Assembly: GCF_963676685.1 (NCBI RefSeq)
Contig: NC_092356.1
Span: 44,851,601 to 44,915,600, forward strand
Source: Mytilus edulis
Taxonomy: Eukaryota > Mollusca > Bivalvia > Mytilida > Mytilidae
DNA length: 64,000 nt
Reading direction: 5' to 3'
How positions within the stretch are numbered: the stretch's first letter is position 1; every line of letters begins with the position of its first letter. The notes below the pieces were generated by a model. It saw only the letters and a program-made list of their open reading frames with translations, was not told where the DNA came from and did no database searches. Shown here in pieces: positions 46,796 through 58,660 of this stretch. Made by a program: the position numbers and the translations under genes.

Positions 46796-47070
46796 CAGCA
46801 TAATAAAATAAATATTGTGGTAAATGTAGTTTTATGTTGCCGTAACAGTCTAATTAGTACATCCGGGGTTCTGCCTTGTCCTTCGCCAGATCTGTATGAC
46901 AGAGGAGAAGATGGAGGCTCTAAATCCTCAACTGTATCATGAGCCAATGCATCTGACAACCAAATAATAAAGGACCTGATCAGCAGAATGTCACTGTCAG
47001 GGTGGTTGGGTATCGGTTCTTTTAGATAATCTCTCAGCTCTCTAAAACTGCTCAGTGCTACCCGTGGTAC
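46796..47070 (-). CDS. KY/hillarin-type protein, exon 3 (start of transglutaminase-like core)
   Basis: Acceptor 'aatttcag', donor TG|GTATGT, phases 0 and 2. It encodes the family's opening motif (VALSSFRELRDYLKEP ... IRSFIIWLSDALAHD) and then TPDVLIRLLRQHKTTFTTIFILLC. In active relatives the catalytic Cys sits a few residues before the equivalent of FTTIF. Here that place reads Lys-Thr-Thr (about 186-188), with no cysteine. The Trp codon split with exon 4 supports the join across the 9.9-kb intron. Confidence 0.78.
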
Positions 47071-47686
47071 CTGAAATTATTTTAAATCAAAATCGCCAAT
47101 ATCTTGTTCTGCACCCTTGTCAATCTTACCTACAAGCTGAGATATGAGATACTAGTAATATTGCAATTCTTTGTATTTTTAAATTGACAAAATTATCTTT
47201 TGCACAACGTTTTCTGCACGTATGAAAGCATTATTACATTCTACATGTGCGTGTCCCAATGTATGTACCTATATTTCAATGGTGATTTTTGTCGCAGTGT
47301 ATCACATTTGCTTTTGCTTACTCTTTTTGTACATACATAAGACAGTTAGGTTACTCGTTTGAATTATTTTACATTTTCATTTTCTATGCGGCATGGGATT
47401 TTTTCATTGTTGAAGGCCTTACTGTGTCATCTATATAATTTGATCTCTGGTGGAAAGTTGTCATAATTTCAGGATATCATACTATTGTACATTCTTATTA
47501 TCATATCACGCATAAAAAGCAATGTATGCAAATTTAAATCTACTGAATAGTTCACATTTCTGAAAGGTACAATGGTGTGTTAGATCGTTGCTGATGCACT
47601 GTTAATAATCATTCACTTTCATTCATCTATCGAATGACACAAAAACAAAATAATAATGCATGAATTATGTGAACAGTTTATGTTAC

Positions 47687-47887
47687 CTTCGATGCGTTCT
47701 TCTCGATAATGTCTATCAAATCAGTGTTCAGACCGTTATGGTTGGCTGCAATGACGTACTGTTCGCATAGAGCATTCCGGTACAAGACTCTTTTAACCAC
47801 ATTTCGCTTTGCTTGTCTTCGTTGAACTTGGTTTGTTGTTATGGGATTTGGTTCAAAGGAAAAATCTTGAGATGGAAGAATTTTGAC
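47687..47887 (-). CDS. KY/hillarin-type protein, exon 2
   Basis: A 67-codon exon, phase 0 at both ends (acceptor 'caacctag', donor AAG|GTAACA). It encodes VKILPSQDFSFEPNPITTNQ, a basic stretch (RRQAKRNVVKR) and a segment ending IIEKNASK that leads directly into the SSFREL motif of exon 3. No domain of its own. Confidence 0.68.
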
Positions 47888-49110
47888 CTAGGTTGAATAA
47901 AAAAATATGGTGTTAAAAGTTTTTGTACATTTCTATTTTTATTTTCGTTTTATGATTCGTTGATATTCACCAACATAAGAAATAACTCTCCAAGTATGCA
48001 CATCCAATGTACATGTTGAAATGCATTTAAACTAGACAAAGTGATGCCCCTGAACTCCATGCTGAAGTAAAATATTTTAATGAATCATAACAAAGTGAAT
48101 TCGTCGGGGTTAAACATTTTTTGTGAGATTTCAACCTTCCCCTTATACCTCAAACCAATGTAGAATAAAGAAAACACACAAACAATACGCACAGTAAAAC
48201 TAAGTTTGAAAGAAGTTTGAGTCCGATGTCAGAAACACTTTAAATATAAAAAAAAAAAGATGTGGTATAATTGCCAATGACACAACTCTCCACAAAAGAT
48301 CAGAATGACACAGAAATTAAAAACTATAGGTCACCACAAGGCCTTCAACAATGAACAAAGCCATACAGCCCATACCCATTAAAGACGGTTCATCAGTATC
48401 ATTTTGAAAACATTTGTAGTGTTGTAATTTTGGCCTGCAAAAAAATGTAATCATTTCGCAGTTCGATATTTCCGAAAACAGCGTCAAAGTAAGAGATACA
48501 GATGACTGACTAATCAAGTTAGACGTGGCATTGCTGATAGGTCTTCCTTTTATGTATAACAAGTTTTAAAGAAATAAGAACTCATATGTCTGCCTTATAT
48601 TTATAAGACATACATGTAGTAGCATGAATGTTATAAACCTCACACAGAATATAGTGATTGATTGATTGTTGGTATCCTAACTCCAATGACAAATATTCCA
48701 AACATGTTTAGATCGATAACAAATTAAAAACTAGATCTATCATTGCAAGTAATAGCAGGTGGCACCCAGCCCACATTGCAATTTAACTGCCACCACTTTA
48801 AAATCAGTCAAAGCACATAAATACATAACAAAGCATGGTATAAAGGTTGAGGATATTTGAACTGCAACATTAAAATGAGGGTATATCAAATTTTGCTGTT
48901 TCATAGGCCACCGTTTGGCCCCGGAAATAGTTGTTTTTTTGCTTCTAAAAGTGTATATATCGTGGCACTATTTCTATACGAGGAAACGACAAGTCCATAG
49001 TTCTTATTTTGTAAGCACGATAATGTTCCATTTTTATATCAATTCAAAATAGCAACAAAGGGCAGTTATTGAAGAATTGAATGGTTCTTATTGTAAATTC
49101 ATTGGAATGA

Positions 49111-49189
49111 AAAAGCGTTGACCGAAGTACATTTTGTATGAAGTGCGGAAGCGCTTCATTCTAACAATGAGCACAAGGTCAACGCTTTT
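49111..49189. repeat. Nested hairpin with GNRA tetraloop
   Basis: Outer arms 'aaaagcgttgacc' (49111-49123) and 'ggtcaacgctttt' (49177-49189) pair perfectly over 13 bp. Inside, 49139-49158 folds as TGAAGTGC-GGAA-GCGCTTCA, an 8-bp stem with one G-U pair and a GGAA (GNRA) loop. It could be a structured RNA or part of a repeat. Confidence 0.6.
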
Positions 49190-50679
49190 ACAACCCTATG
49201 AAACTGCTAAAAGAATCATTTGATAATTAAAACTATATTTCTAAGCTGTGATCAATAGAACATGATTTATTTTAGCCAATCAAAATTACGTTTTCATAAT
49301 GAAACATACATCCAATGTTAGGTTGAAGACATTGATGTACGTATTTAAAAAGAGGATACATGAAAGAGAGAGAACTTAACATTTTTTTTGTACTTGATAG
49401 TGTCAAGTACGTCGTGTGATATTTCATGACACAACAAGCTTTCAGTTTGCAAAGAAAGCGTCCACAATATCAGTTTGTCCATTTTTGTTAAAAACATTTG
49501 TTTCAGAACTCACACGCAAAGGTGCTAAAGTTGTGTGCCATTATACATATATCACTACATTTAGATATATCGAGATTATAAACTGTAGTAATATCCAACT
49601 TGTTTTTCTGATACTATTTTTATTGTCGTTTTTATCCTAATCTGATCTGATTGCTCTTATCTTATTTGGTCTGACGTTATTATCAATGACTCTACTTTTA
49701 AAGGCAAATTGCGTCTATTTCTGTCTTATATTTTATTAAGTACGTTTTGTTTGTTGTTGTTGTTGCCATACCTTTTAGCCTTGATGTTTATTTATTTCCA
49801 AATTCATTACTCAAGCGTTAATAATACATTGATTTAAGTTAAAAACATCACTTAACGTGATCGACACCTCTAAGTACATAGTTTTAATACGTTGTATTTT
49901 AGTGAAGATTTAAATTAAAACTGTAAATGACAGTGTCGGAGATATTTTGAATTACTATACCAACGAAGCATCGTCTACTCAAATATACTACTTTTTACAC
50001 AAATAACAGTTGTTACCACTTTAAATTGAAAAGTATCTTTATACTGAATTTTATGTAAGAATTTTAACCTACCCCGTTCCATTTCAAATTTGCAATCCAA
50101 AATTAAAATGCAAATCTTTTTATTCTGTAATTCATTTAATTAAATAGGTAATCATCATATTACAGTAAGTTGGCATTTTCTTCATTTTACGACCAAGGTA
50201 ATAAAATTATAGGACTGAAAGGAAAATAGAAGATTTGAATAAAATATAAAATTGACAGCAAATGTGTCTGTTCCAAGTCAGGAGCCTGTAGTGAAGTGGT
50301 TGTCGATGGTTCGTGTCTGTCATGTTTGTTTTGCGTTAAATGTTTTGTTATAAATTATGCCATGAGTATTCTGAATTGAACTGTTTCACATTTTCATGTC
50401 GGGACCTTTTATAGCCGACTACGGTGTGGGTTTTTCTCATTGTTGAAGGCCGTATGTTTGCCTATAATTACTTACATCCACTTTATTTGAACTTTGGTGG
50501 ATATTTCTCTCATTGGCAACCATACATCATCTCTATATTTTAAGAATACAAATATAAAACGTGTAACGATTAAAATTTTCTTATTTTAATAGTGAAGACT
50601 ACATTTAAATTCATTTGAAGAGGGACACGTTCTCTATAAATTTCAGTACATAATATATAGTAAATTGTATAAAACAAAC

Positions 50680-50796
50680 CTTATCATTAACGAAACTTTC
50701 CGATTCTAACTCAGCTTCTGTGGTTGCTGTCACTTTGTTGAGATTCTTTTCCCCTTGAAAAATACGGGGCTCTCTCTTGGCTGGATTATTACCCAT
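50680..50796 (-). CDS. KY/hillarin-type protein, exon 1 (start codon)
   Basis: ATG at 50796 opens a 39-codon exon (MGNNPAKREPRIFQGEKNLN ...) ending in donor AAG|GTTTGT, phase 0, matching exon 2. The N-terminus starts Met-Gly but lacks Ser/Thr at position 6, so myristoylation is doubtful. Additional 5' non-coding exons are possible. No promoter could be placed. Confidence 0.62.
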
Positions 50797-51345
50797 CGAG
50801 GTATGTTTCTACTTCAAAATACTCTTGATTTTAGTCAAAAGATGAAAAATAAACTAAATCACGTCATAATCTTTAAAATGTCAATTATTGTGAAAATATG
50901 TTTTGATTGTACCTGTCTTGAAAGGTATAATTTTATTTACTACGAAGGTAAACAGTGATTTAAACAACATTCCCATTATTAGAACAACAAAACGGATGTA
51001 TTAAATAACTTTAAATTAATTAAAATACGTAAATGGAGAATACTTTATTTATGACATTAAACAATAAGTTTTCTGTACCTGTTGAAGAGGAGTTCAATAT
51101 AAATTTAATATACTTTAGACCTATATATACAAGAAAGGCAAACTGGACAATTTTTAACTAAAGATGGTATTTTGCCAAATATGTCGAGTTTAAGATGTTA
51201 ACTTTGGCTGGGTTACAGTTACTTATCTATTCAAATACAACATAACTCATAAAGTTGTTATTAAATTGATCCGGGGGATCGATATATATATTTGTTAGTA
51301 AATAAGTTTTTTTAATCAATCCTTATATGTAGGATATAAACTGCA

Positions 51346-52155
51346 TTGCGTAAAACGAATATTTTATATGGGTGTGAGATTTGGGGATACGAAAACCTGA
51401 AAATTTTAGAACAAATTCACTTAAATTTTTGTAAACGTATTCTAAGAGTAAGATCTTCAACGCCTAACTATATGGTATATGGAGAATTAGGCAGATTTCC
51501 ATTAGAAATAAAAGTCAAAATAAGAATGACATCATTTTGGAGAAGGATAATGCATGGTGACAAATTAAGTAGTAATATGTATAGATTATTATTAAGTTTA
51601 ATGCAAAATAGCGGTCAATCATTCAAATGGCTGAACTTTATAGAATCAATATTTAATGATACAGGACTAGGATATGTGTTTGTCAATCAAGATAGTGCTG
51701 ACTACAAACATCTGATAAAACAGGTTTTACAAGACCAATATATACAAAAATGGCATCAAGATGTCCAATTATCTTCCCGAGGTGTATTTTATTCTAGTTA
51801 TAAAAACTGTTTTGGATTTGAAAATTATTTAATAAAAATACCGGAAAATGCAAGAATCTGGATGACAAAATTAAGAACGTCTAATATAAAAATTCCCATT
51901 GAAACTGGGCGTTGGCACAATATTCCGGCGGAGGACAGAAAATGTCACATATGTAAAGAAAGTATAGGAGACGAATTTCACTATCTTTTTATATGCAAGT
52001 CTCCTCAACTGGTTACTTTTAGAGAACAACATATCCCTAGTTATTATACGAAGCATGCAAGTAAACAGAAATTATCTGTAATGTTATCTTACTGTAATGT
52101 CAATTTATATAGACAGGTGGCAGCTTTTATCAAAAAGCTGAATAACCTATTGTGA
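51346..52155 (+). CDS. LINE ORF2 C-terminal fragment
   Basis: About 269 residues corresponding to the region after the RT domain of a LINE polyprotein. It starts ILYGCEIWGYENLKILEQIH, then FCKRILRVRSSTPNYMVYGELGR, and ends with a zinc-binding motif CHIC-x8-H-x4-C (GDEFHYLFICK). The first codon is TTG and a stop lies just upstream, so the 5' part (endonuclease and RT core) is missing. The frame is otherwise undamaged. Clade uncertain. Confidence 0.75.
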   Translation: MRKTNILYGCEIWGYENLKILEQIHLNFCKRILRVRSSTPNYMVYGELGRFPLEIKVKIRMTSFWRRIMHGDKLSSNMYRLLLSLMQNSGQSFKWLNFIESIFNDTGLGYVFVNQDSADYKHLIKQVLQDQYIQKWHQDVQLSSRGVFYSSYKNCFGFENYLIKIPENARIWMTKLRTSNIKIPIETGRWHNIPAEDRKCHICKESIGDEFHYLFICKSPQLVTFREQHIPSYYTKHASKQKLSVMLSYCNVNLYRQVAAFIKKLNNLL

Positions 52156-52371
52156 TATGTATATTAATTTGTCTTATTTTTGTTTATTTTTTTTTTATTG
52201 TCTTATTTTATTTTTTTTTAAATTATATTGTTTTTTATTTTTTTTTTTTAATGTTACCTTTGTATTATAAATCATGTTTACCATTGTATATATGTACCTC
52301 ATGTTACACATTTATGTGTCTGAGCGTTGCTTTACAATAAAATCTTGAAAATCTAAAAAAAAAAAAAAAAA
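51346..52371 (+). mobile_element. 5'-truncated LINE with poly(A) tail
   Basis: The ORF2 fragment is followed by a T-rich 3' UTR, AATAAA (about 52337) and an A-run at about 52356-52371. 5' truncation and the tail are typical of target-primed reverse transcription. I could not define a target duplication. Confidence 0.75.
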
Positions 52372-54330
52372 TAATTGACGGGAGAGATTACAGGTTATTG
52401 ACTGGTAGAATCATAGATTCCCAAGTAAAATGGTCAATATAATACTTTCATGGTTGAATGTATTTCAATAGCAACAGAATTTTATATGCACTGTAAGACC
52501 AATGCAAAATTTCAAGATTATAACTTGGCAGACAAAAAGAAAAATACCAGGTAGTCACAAGGGATGACTGGGGTAAATAAATATGATTATCCCTGGAATT
52601 ATCCCGTTCCATACTATATTATTACCCTACTACATGAGTGTCAAGAGATCTGCACGTTAAAGAACACTTGCTACGCCTAACCGAGGGGCCCTTATAGGGT
52701 ATCTTACAAAGCAAAATAATTAATCATATCCATCAAACCGACATTTTCCAGAAACAGTTGACATTTCTTGCATATCGACCTTCCTATCAGAACCTGCTTA
52801 ATGTTTTAATTCTGAAAATGTTCTCGTCATGTATATCGATGAAATATTAGCTACACTGTACTTTAAACAAATACAAATATATCATTTTTGTATGTTTTTT
52901 CGGTCTGTGCATCCGTTCGTTCGTCCGTCCGTTCGCTAGTTTGTCCGTCCATTCGTCTGCCCGTTTCAGGTTAAAGTTTTTGGTCAAGGTAGTTTTTTTA
53001 TGAAGTTGAAGTCCAATCAACTTGAAACATTGAAAATTATAGTGCGAATGGGGCATCCGTGTACTATGGACACTTTTTTGTTGGACCCTGGAGTTGATAT
53101 CACTCAGGAAATATGTAAGAATACGGGTCAATCGCCAAACAATATCAAGCCCTACTAAGGAAAATGTGATGGTGACTTTTTGTCGATCTGCTGTCATGAT
53201 ACAAGATCAATTGCTATAAATCGACAATTAATTTTGCAATTTGAGAGGCAATGAATCGAGCTGAGATAAAGTCATTGAAAATGATTTTTTTTTCCCACAT
53301 TTATATATATAAAATATATATACGACTGTGTAAGAAGTAATGTACATTTGTAGAACTCTATATATCAGTATGCAGGATTTTTAAATGGAGTGAAGTCGGC
53401 AAATGTCTTACCATAAACCAACCCTAAATGAAAAAGATAAGATAATTAAAATATAAATATCGAAAGTGATATATATATCAAAGTGTCAGATTAATATATT
53501 TTAAGAAAAAGTGCAAAAGTGTTTATATGTACTTAAAATCAAAATATTCATCTGGGCCTTAGATTGCCGTTGAATACAATATCACATACAATTGCAAATT
53601 TTACATCTTTTTGTCTCAGAAATATGTTGCAAATGTCCAGACGAAAGGGACATACAAGTTGTATTTAACCTTCACATTCTGACCAGACTTGACCATGTTT
53701 TAATAATCTGTTCACCCTTTAGGTTTTGATTTAAATTGGCGGGTTTTTATTTTTTAACATAAAGCCGTAAAATTGACCGTATTTGTACATCAATTATTAT
53801 GATTTCAAGCCTCATTTGGTTAAACATGTATTTTTTCATATACATGTATTGTTTAATTTGTAAGATTTTCAAAACAATGATTCCTTGCCATGATATTATT
53901 GTAATAATGGTAATTTATTGTAAAATATTTGAATATAAAAATTTCAATATTTCGAATTAAGCTTAAAATTTCTCAAATAATTATAATAATAATTTCCTGT
54001 TGCATGCTCCTTAAAAAATAAAATTGGAAGGTCAAGGTATTATTCCATTAACCTTTTAAATTAGTCTTATCATGAAGTTCGTTGAACAGTTGTTCAAAGG
54101 TCTTTGAGAGTGTGAAACTGTCATAAAACGCTTGCATATCATGTTATCAGTAAAAAAAATTATATATATTGATCATGGTAATTAAGTTAAGTTTCATTTA
54201 AGACCAACCAAAGAAAATAGGAGAGTTTTGCATGTTCCAAAAAAAATCATGAAGATCTTTGAACAGTTGTTCAAATAATTTTGAGTGTAGAACTTTTATG
54301 AAACGTTTCTATATCAGGTTTATGGGTGTC
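52372..54330. other. No gene recognised
   Basis: AT-rich. About 52890-53060 resembles a common bivalve repeat ('cgttcgttcgtccgtccg' then 'aggttaaagttttt'). The minus-strand frame across it is a by-product. Confidence 0.5.
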
Positions 54331-54580
54331 ACATGTGGAGCAGGATCTGTTTACCTTTAATAATTTCCGGAGCACCTGCTATCACCCCCAGTTTTTGTTT
54401 GGGTTCGTGTTACTTAGTCTTTAGTTTTCTATGTTTTTTTCTATGTGTTTTGTGTACTATTGTTTGTCTATTGGTCTTTTTTTTTCTTGTTTTAGACATG
54501 ACGTTGTCTGTTTATTTTCGACATATGAGTTTGATATCCCTCTATTATCTTTCGTCTCTCTCTCTTATGGTTCCATTTCA
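54331..54580 (+). repeat. Interspersed repeat family R4, long copy
   Basis: Runs from 'gtggagcaggatctgtttac' through 'cggagcacctgctatcaccc' to 'gacgttgtctgtttattttc' and 'tatctttcgtctctc'. Related ends occur at 18340-18420, 26210-26340 (reverse) and around 30835-31135. A long open frame here is an artefact of the repeat. Confidence 0.65.
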
Positions 54581-55636
54581 TCAACTGAACTGTGAGCACA
54601 CCCGTTATCTTTGGCATGACATAGAGTTTGTCATATCTGCACACTACCGTAACAGTTCGCATTTATATCATAAACGACTGAAGAATCCCTGATATTGCAT
54701 GGGAAAAAATTCACAAAACAGGAAAAAGTATACTATGAAAAAATGTACGAAAAATAGATTTAGATAATTTAAAAGTCTGGAAGAGGTTAATGTCAATCTA
54801 GAATTTTTCAGAAAATTGGATTATACCAAAACATCCACAATCATATTCATTCATCGGGTGAGTCGAATTAAATTTACGCCAATCCTAAGAAAAACTTTCA
54901 ATTCAATTACGATTAACAGAAAGAAGATTTCCGATTATGTTATTATGATGATTGTAAGAAAATTTCTATAATGAATAATTCTTTACTAAACCGAACCCTA
55001 GGCATTAAACGATTATAAATATCAATGGGAGAAGATGTGTGGTATACGTCAATAAAAGAAATTGAGACAAAACCATTAATCAAACTTTCTTCATTTTAAT
55101 AAGTTACTATATACACTGCGGAATAATTCCAAGATGTAAGATTAACCTAGATGTGTTACTAGTAAAGTTTTTTTGTTATGCAGAGATTGCCGGAAACAGC
55201 CGTGTCTTAACTTGATTTAATATATGTAAAACCTTAATTATCGAGACTTAGGAATAGTAAAATCTCGCTTCATTTATTTTTTATTTGATCAATTTTGTTA
55301 TGAACAAATATAAATTAAGCCTGCCGGTGAAATGCAGTTCCGCGAGGTTATCACCCTCTTGGTAGCCAATAATTCTCAGTACTAATATGTAAATACGGAT
55401 ATTTTTGTATTGAAATTTGTTGTTTCAAACTTTTTGAAATCCTTTTCAATTCCGGAATGTATTTATTTCTCTTATGCAAAGCCCGCATTTTTGTCCGGTT
55501 TGGTCGGCTTCGCATTTGGTCTTTCTGGTTTTATCATCACTCCAACGTTTGGTTTAGGTTTTGAATTTTCAAAGGTTTAAGCCTCGAACATCATGGAAAG
55601 TAACATAAATTTGTCATTTCAGAATTTGATAAAAAC
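54581..55636. other. No gene recognised
   Basis: AT-rich sequence without recognised repeats or coding similarity. Confidence 0.5.
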
Positions 55637-56036
55637 AAAATTGAGAATGGAAATGGGGAATATGTCAAAGAGACAACAACCCGACCAAAGAGCAGACAAC
55701 AACCGAAGGCCACCAATGGGTCTTCAACGCAGCGAGAAAATCCCGCACCCGGAGGTGGTCCTCAGCTGGCCCCTTAATAAAATTGTGTACTTGTTCAGTG
55801 AAAATGGACGTCACACTAAAATTAAAATAACATACAAGACTAAAAAAAGGCCAGAGGCTCCTAACTTGGAACAGGCGCAAAAATGCGGCGGGGTTAAACA
55901 TGTTTTGTGAGATCTCAACCCACCCTCTATACCTCTAGCCAATGTAGAATAAAGAAACACATAGCAATACGCACAGTAAAACTCAGTTTAAAAGAAGTCC
56001 GAGTCCGATGTCAGAAAAGGTAACAAAAGAAACTAT
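55637..56036 (+). repeat. Interspersed repeat family R2
   Basis: Contains 'attgagaatggaaatgggga', 'acaacaaccgaaggccacca', 'gaaaatcccgcacccggagg', 'ggcgggg.taaacatgt' and 'agccaatgtagaataaag'. This copy is uninterrupted and serves as reference for the interrupted copy at 58039-58660. Confidence 0.75.
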
Positions 56037-56469
56037 GCAAAATGACAATGATACATAAATTAACAAAGGACTACTAGCAGTTACTGACAAGCCAGCTCCA
56101 GACTTCAATTAAACTGATTGAAAGATTATGTCTTCATCATATGCATACTGGGTAGTATTTTAAAAGTTTACACAAAAACGTTATGATTGGTTTAATACGT
56201 TTTTAACAATGGAAATTCGACCAATGCCGTGACGTTATGCTTATTGTAGGGTACGAGCAATACAATTATAGTCCTTTAGATTCTGAAACGGCCATACATA
56301 TCTATTGCAGTAAATTTAGTACCTTTAATGTTATAAGAATTTGAGAAAGTTTCGATTAATTTTGAATTGCGGATTGAAATTGGTACCCCAGATAAAGCAA
56401 TGACAAACTTATTGATCTACTTAGGGAAACCTCCACATTAATTCTGGTATTCTGACAACCACCAACACA

Positions 56470-57090
56470 GTATGGAAAGGTATAAAATACCCACACATTA
56501 TAGACAGTCACTGACAACCAAGTAAAGACATAGTATAGTTTTGGACTGACAACTATCAACACAGTATAGACAGTCACTGACAATAGAGTAAAGACATACT
56601 TATTAGTATAGTTTTGGACTGACAACCATCACCACAGTATAGACAGTCACTGACAATCCAGTTAAGACATAGTATAGTTTTGGACTGACAACTATCAACA
56701 CAGTATAGACAGTCACTGACAATCCAGTAAAGACATAGTATAGTTTTGGACTAACAACTATCAACACAGTAAAGACAGCCACTGATAATCCAGGAAAGAC
56801 ATAGTATAGTTTTGGACTGACAACCATCAATACAGTATAGACAGTCACTGACAACCCAGTAAAGACATAGTATAGTTTTGGACTGACAACTATCAACACA
56901 TTATAGACAGCCACTGACAACCGAGTGTAAACAGTCTGCCAACTGAAAACACTGTATTGACAGGATATGATAAGAAGTTACACAGTATAGACAGTAATTG
57001 AACACCCAGTAAAGACATGGTATAGTTTTGGAATAACAAACTATCAACACAGTTTAGACAGCCACTGACAACCCAGTAAAGACATTCTGC
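56470..57090. repeat. 66-bp minisatellite
   Basis: Units share 'agtatagttttggactgaca' and 'cagtatagacagtcactgac' and recur about every 66 bp. The units degenerate toward 57140-57250. Because 66 is a multiple of three, minus-strand frames stay open (22-residue repeats), but there is no start context or signal peptide, so I treat it as non-coding. Confidence 0.8.
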
Positions 57091-57249
57091 CAACTGAAAA
57101 AGACTGTATTGATAGGATATGATGACAACCAGTAACATAGTAAAGTCAGGTTAATATGACAACTGGCAATAACATATTGACAGGCACTTACACTTGACAA
57201 CATCATAAGACAGGGTCTGATAGCTGACAAAAAAACATAATTATTGTCT

Positions 57250-57895
57250 GATAATCGGTTTACCACATTGTATAATGCAGATTATTTTGATGGGTAATTT
57301 CAAGAATTAAATCTATTTCTGTGTTTTAACGGCTATGAAAAGACCGTTCATGAAACCGATCTAAATTAAATGCTGGTTAAAACTTGTTATCACACCTGTT
57401 ATCGTTTCTTTTCAATTTCTCTTTGCTTAGATTTCGACGTCCGACATTAATGATAGATAATATTTTCCTCTAACTATAATGCTGACTTTAATTATTTGTT
57501 TGGTGAGATGTATTGATTATTGTACTATTGTCATTTAAACCAATAGAAAACCACATTTAGCTGATTGGTTAACAGATCTTAATTTTCACAGCAATTGTTA
57601 AAATACACTAATTTGATGGACAAAATATCAGGAAAAATAATACACTGTAACACAAATATATACAGAAGTCAAGGTAAGGAATTGTTTTTCTTAAAAATTA
57701 ATGAAAATATAGAAACAGCATACATGTGAAAGTTAATTCTTTCAGGAAAACAAATTCAGGAAAACTAAAAAAAGAAAAAAAAGAAAAAAAAAACTAACAA
57801 CGTTTGGAGAACATATTTAATTCAAACTGAAATTGATCTATGATCTAACAAATTAACAAAATCTGACAAAGTACAGGTATTTATGACTTCGTGAT
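57250..57895. other. No gene recognised
   Basis: AT-rich sequence with an A-rich tract at about 57765-57795. Confidence 0.5.
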
Positions 57896-58038
57896 CCTGA
57901 TTACGCACAGACAATAAATTTTACACCGGTTCACGTATTTATGCCTTCCTTCTTTTGACTATGTACATGTATTCATAACTTCATTCTATTGACTAGCTAT
58001 AGGTGCACGTATTTATGCCTACATTCCCTTGACTAGGT

Positions 58039-58660
58039 AAAATTGAGAATGAAAATGGGAAATATGTCAAAAAGACAACAACCTGACCAAAGAGCAGACA
58101 ACAGCCGAAGGCCACCAATGGGTCTTTAACGCAGCGAGAAAATCCCGCACCCGGAGGTGGTCCTCAGCTGGCCCCTAAATAAAATTGTGTATTAGTTCAT
58201 TGAAAATGGACGTCACACTAAGGGAGCTACCATTTGATTTTTATGGGGGGGGGGGGGGGGGGGGGGGCTAGGATGAAAAATTTTGTCCTGCCTTTTTTTT
58301 TTAGCTGTAATCTCTGTCCTGCCTTTTTATTTTTCACTCTGTTTGGTCCTGCCTTTTTTTTTTTAGTTTATCCTGACTTTTTTTTACCTAAATTGTCGTC
58401 CTGACTTATTTTTTTTGCAAGTGTCTCATCCTGCCTTTTTTTTTTACTCAAAACTCCTGTCCTGCCTATTTTTTTCAAATTTCATCCTAGCCCCCCCATA
58501 AAAATCAAATGGTAGCTCCCTAAACTCCAAAACATATAATGAACTAAAATTAAAAAAACATACAAGACTAACAAAGACTAGCGGCTCCTGACTTGGAACA
58601 GGCGCAAAAATGCGGCGGGGTTAAACATGTTTTGTGAGATCTCAACCCTCCCCTATACCC
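58039..58660 (+). repeat. Interspersed repeat family R2, interrupted by a MITE
   Basis: Same family as 55637-56036. The sequence breaks off at 'cgtcacac' and resumes at 'actccaaaacatataatg' after the 299-bp MITE. Confidence 0.75.
58222..58520. mobile_element. MITE with 30-bp perfect inverted repeats and TAA target duplication
   Basis: Inverted ends 58222-58251 and 58491-58520 (starting GGGAGCTACC) are perfect complements. The element is flanked by TAA at 58219-58221 and 58521-58523, as expected for PIF/Harbinger-type insertion (three-base TWA). The interior has a run of over 20 G and about seven copies of 'tcctgcct' followed by T-runs. No coding capacity. Confidence 0.85.

Larger units (their letters stand above)
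47071..50679. other. Introns 1 and 2 of the KY-type gene; repeats
   Basis: Apart from exon 2 (47687-47887) this stretch holds R1 fragments at 47401-47500 (-), 48250-48365 (+) and 50411-50530 (-), and a structured hairpin at 49111-49189. No other exon was recognised. Confidence 0.5.
32096..50796 (-). other. Whole-locus span: KY/hillarin-type gene
   Basis: Coding exons from 5' to 3' on the minus strand are 50796-50680, 47887-47687, 47070-46796, 36930-35802 and 35399-35127, with likely additional exons at 34745-34471 and 32245-32096. The first five join in phase, encoding 664 residues if exon 5 is terminal. An AATAAA on the minus strand at about 34964-34969 would suit that ending. Exons 6 and 7 join each other in phase, but their link to exon 5 needs a donor I could not settle. 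Intron 3 (9.9 kb) is swollen by a Ngaro-type retrotransposon and a satellite. Confidence 0.7.

Noticed and set aside
52847..53197. 116-residue minus-strand frame
   Set aside because: Covers a low-complexity cgtt/cgtcc repeat; no similarity.
54333..54692. 119-residue hydrophobic plus-strand frame
   Set aside because: Mostly the R4 interspersed repeat.
55593..55910. 105-residue plus-strand frame
   Set aside because: It is the R2 repeat; other copies do not preserve the frame.
56356..57266. Minus-strand repeat frames (VSPKLYYVFTGL type)
   Set aside because: Open only because the minisatellite period is 66 bp; no signal peptide or start support.
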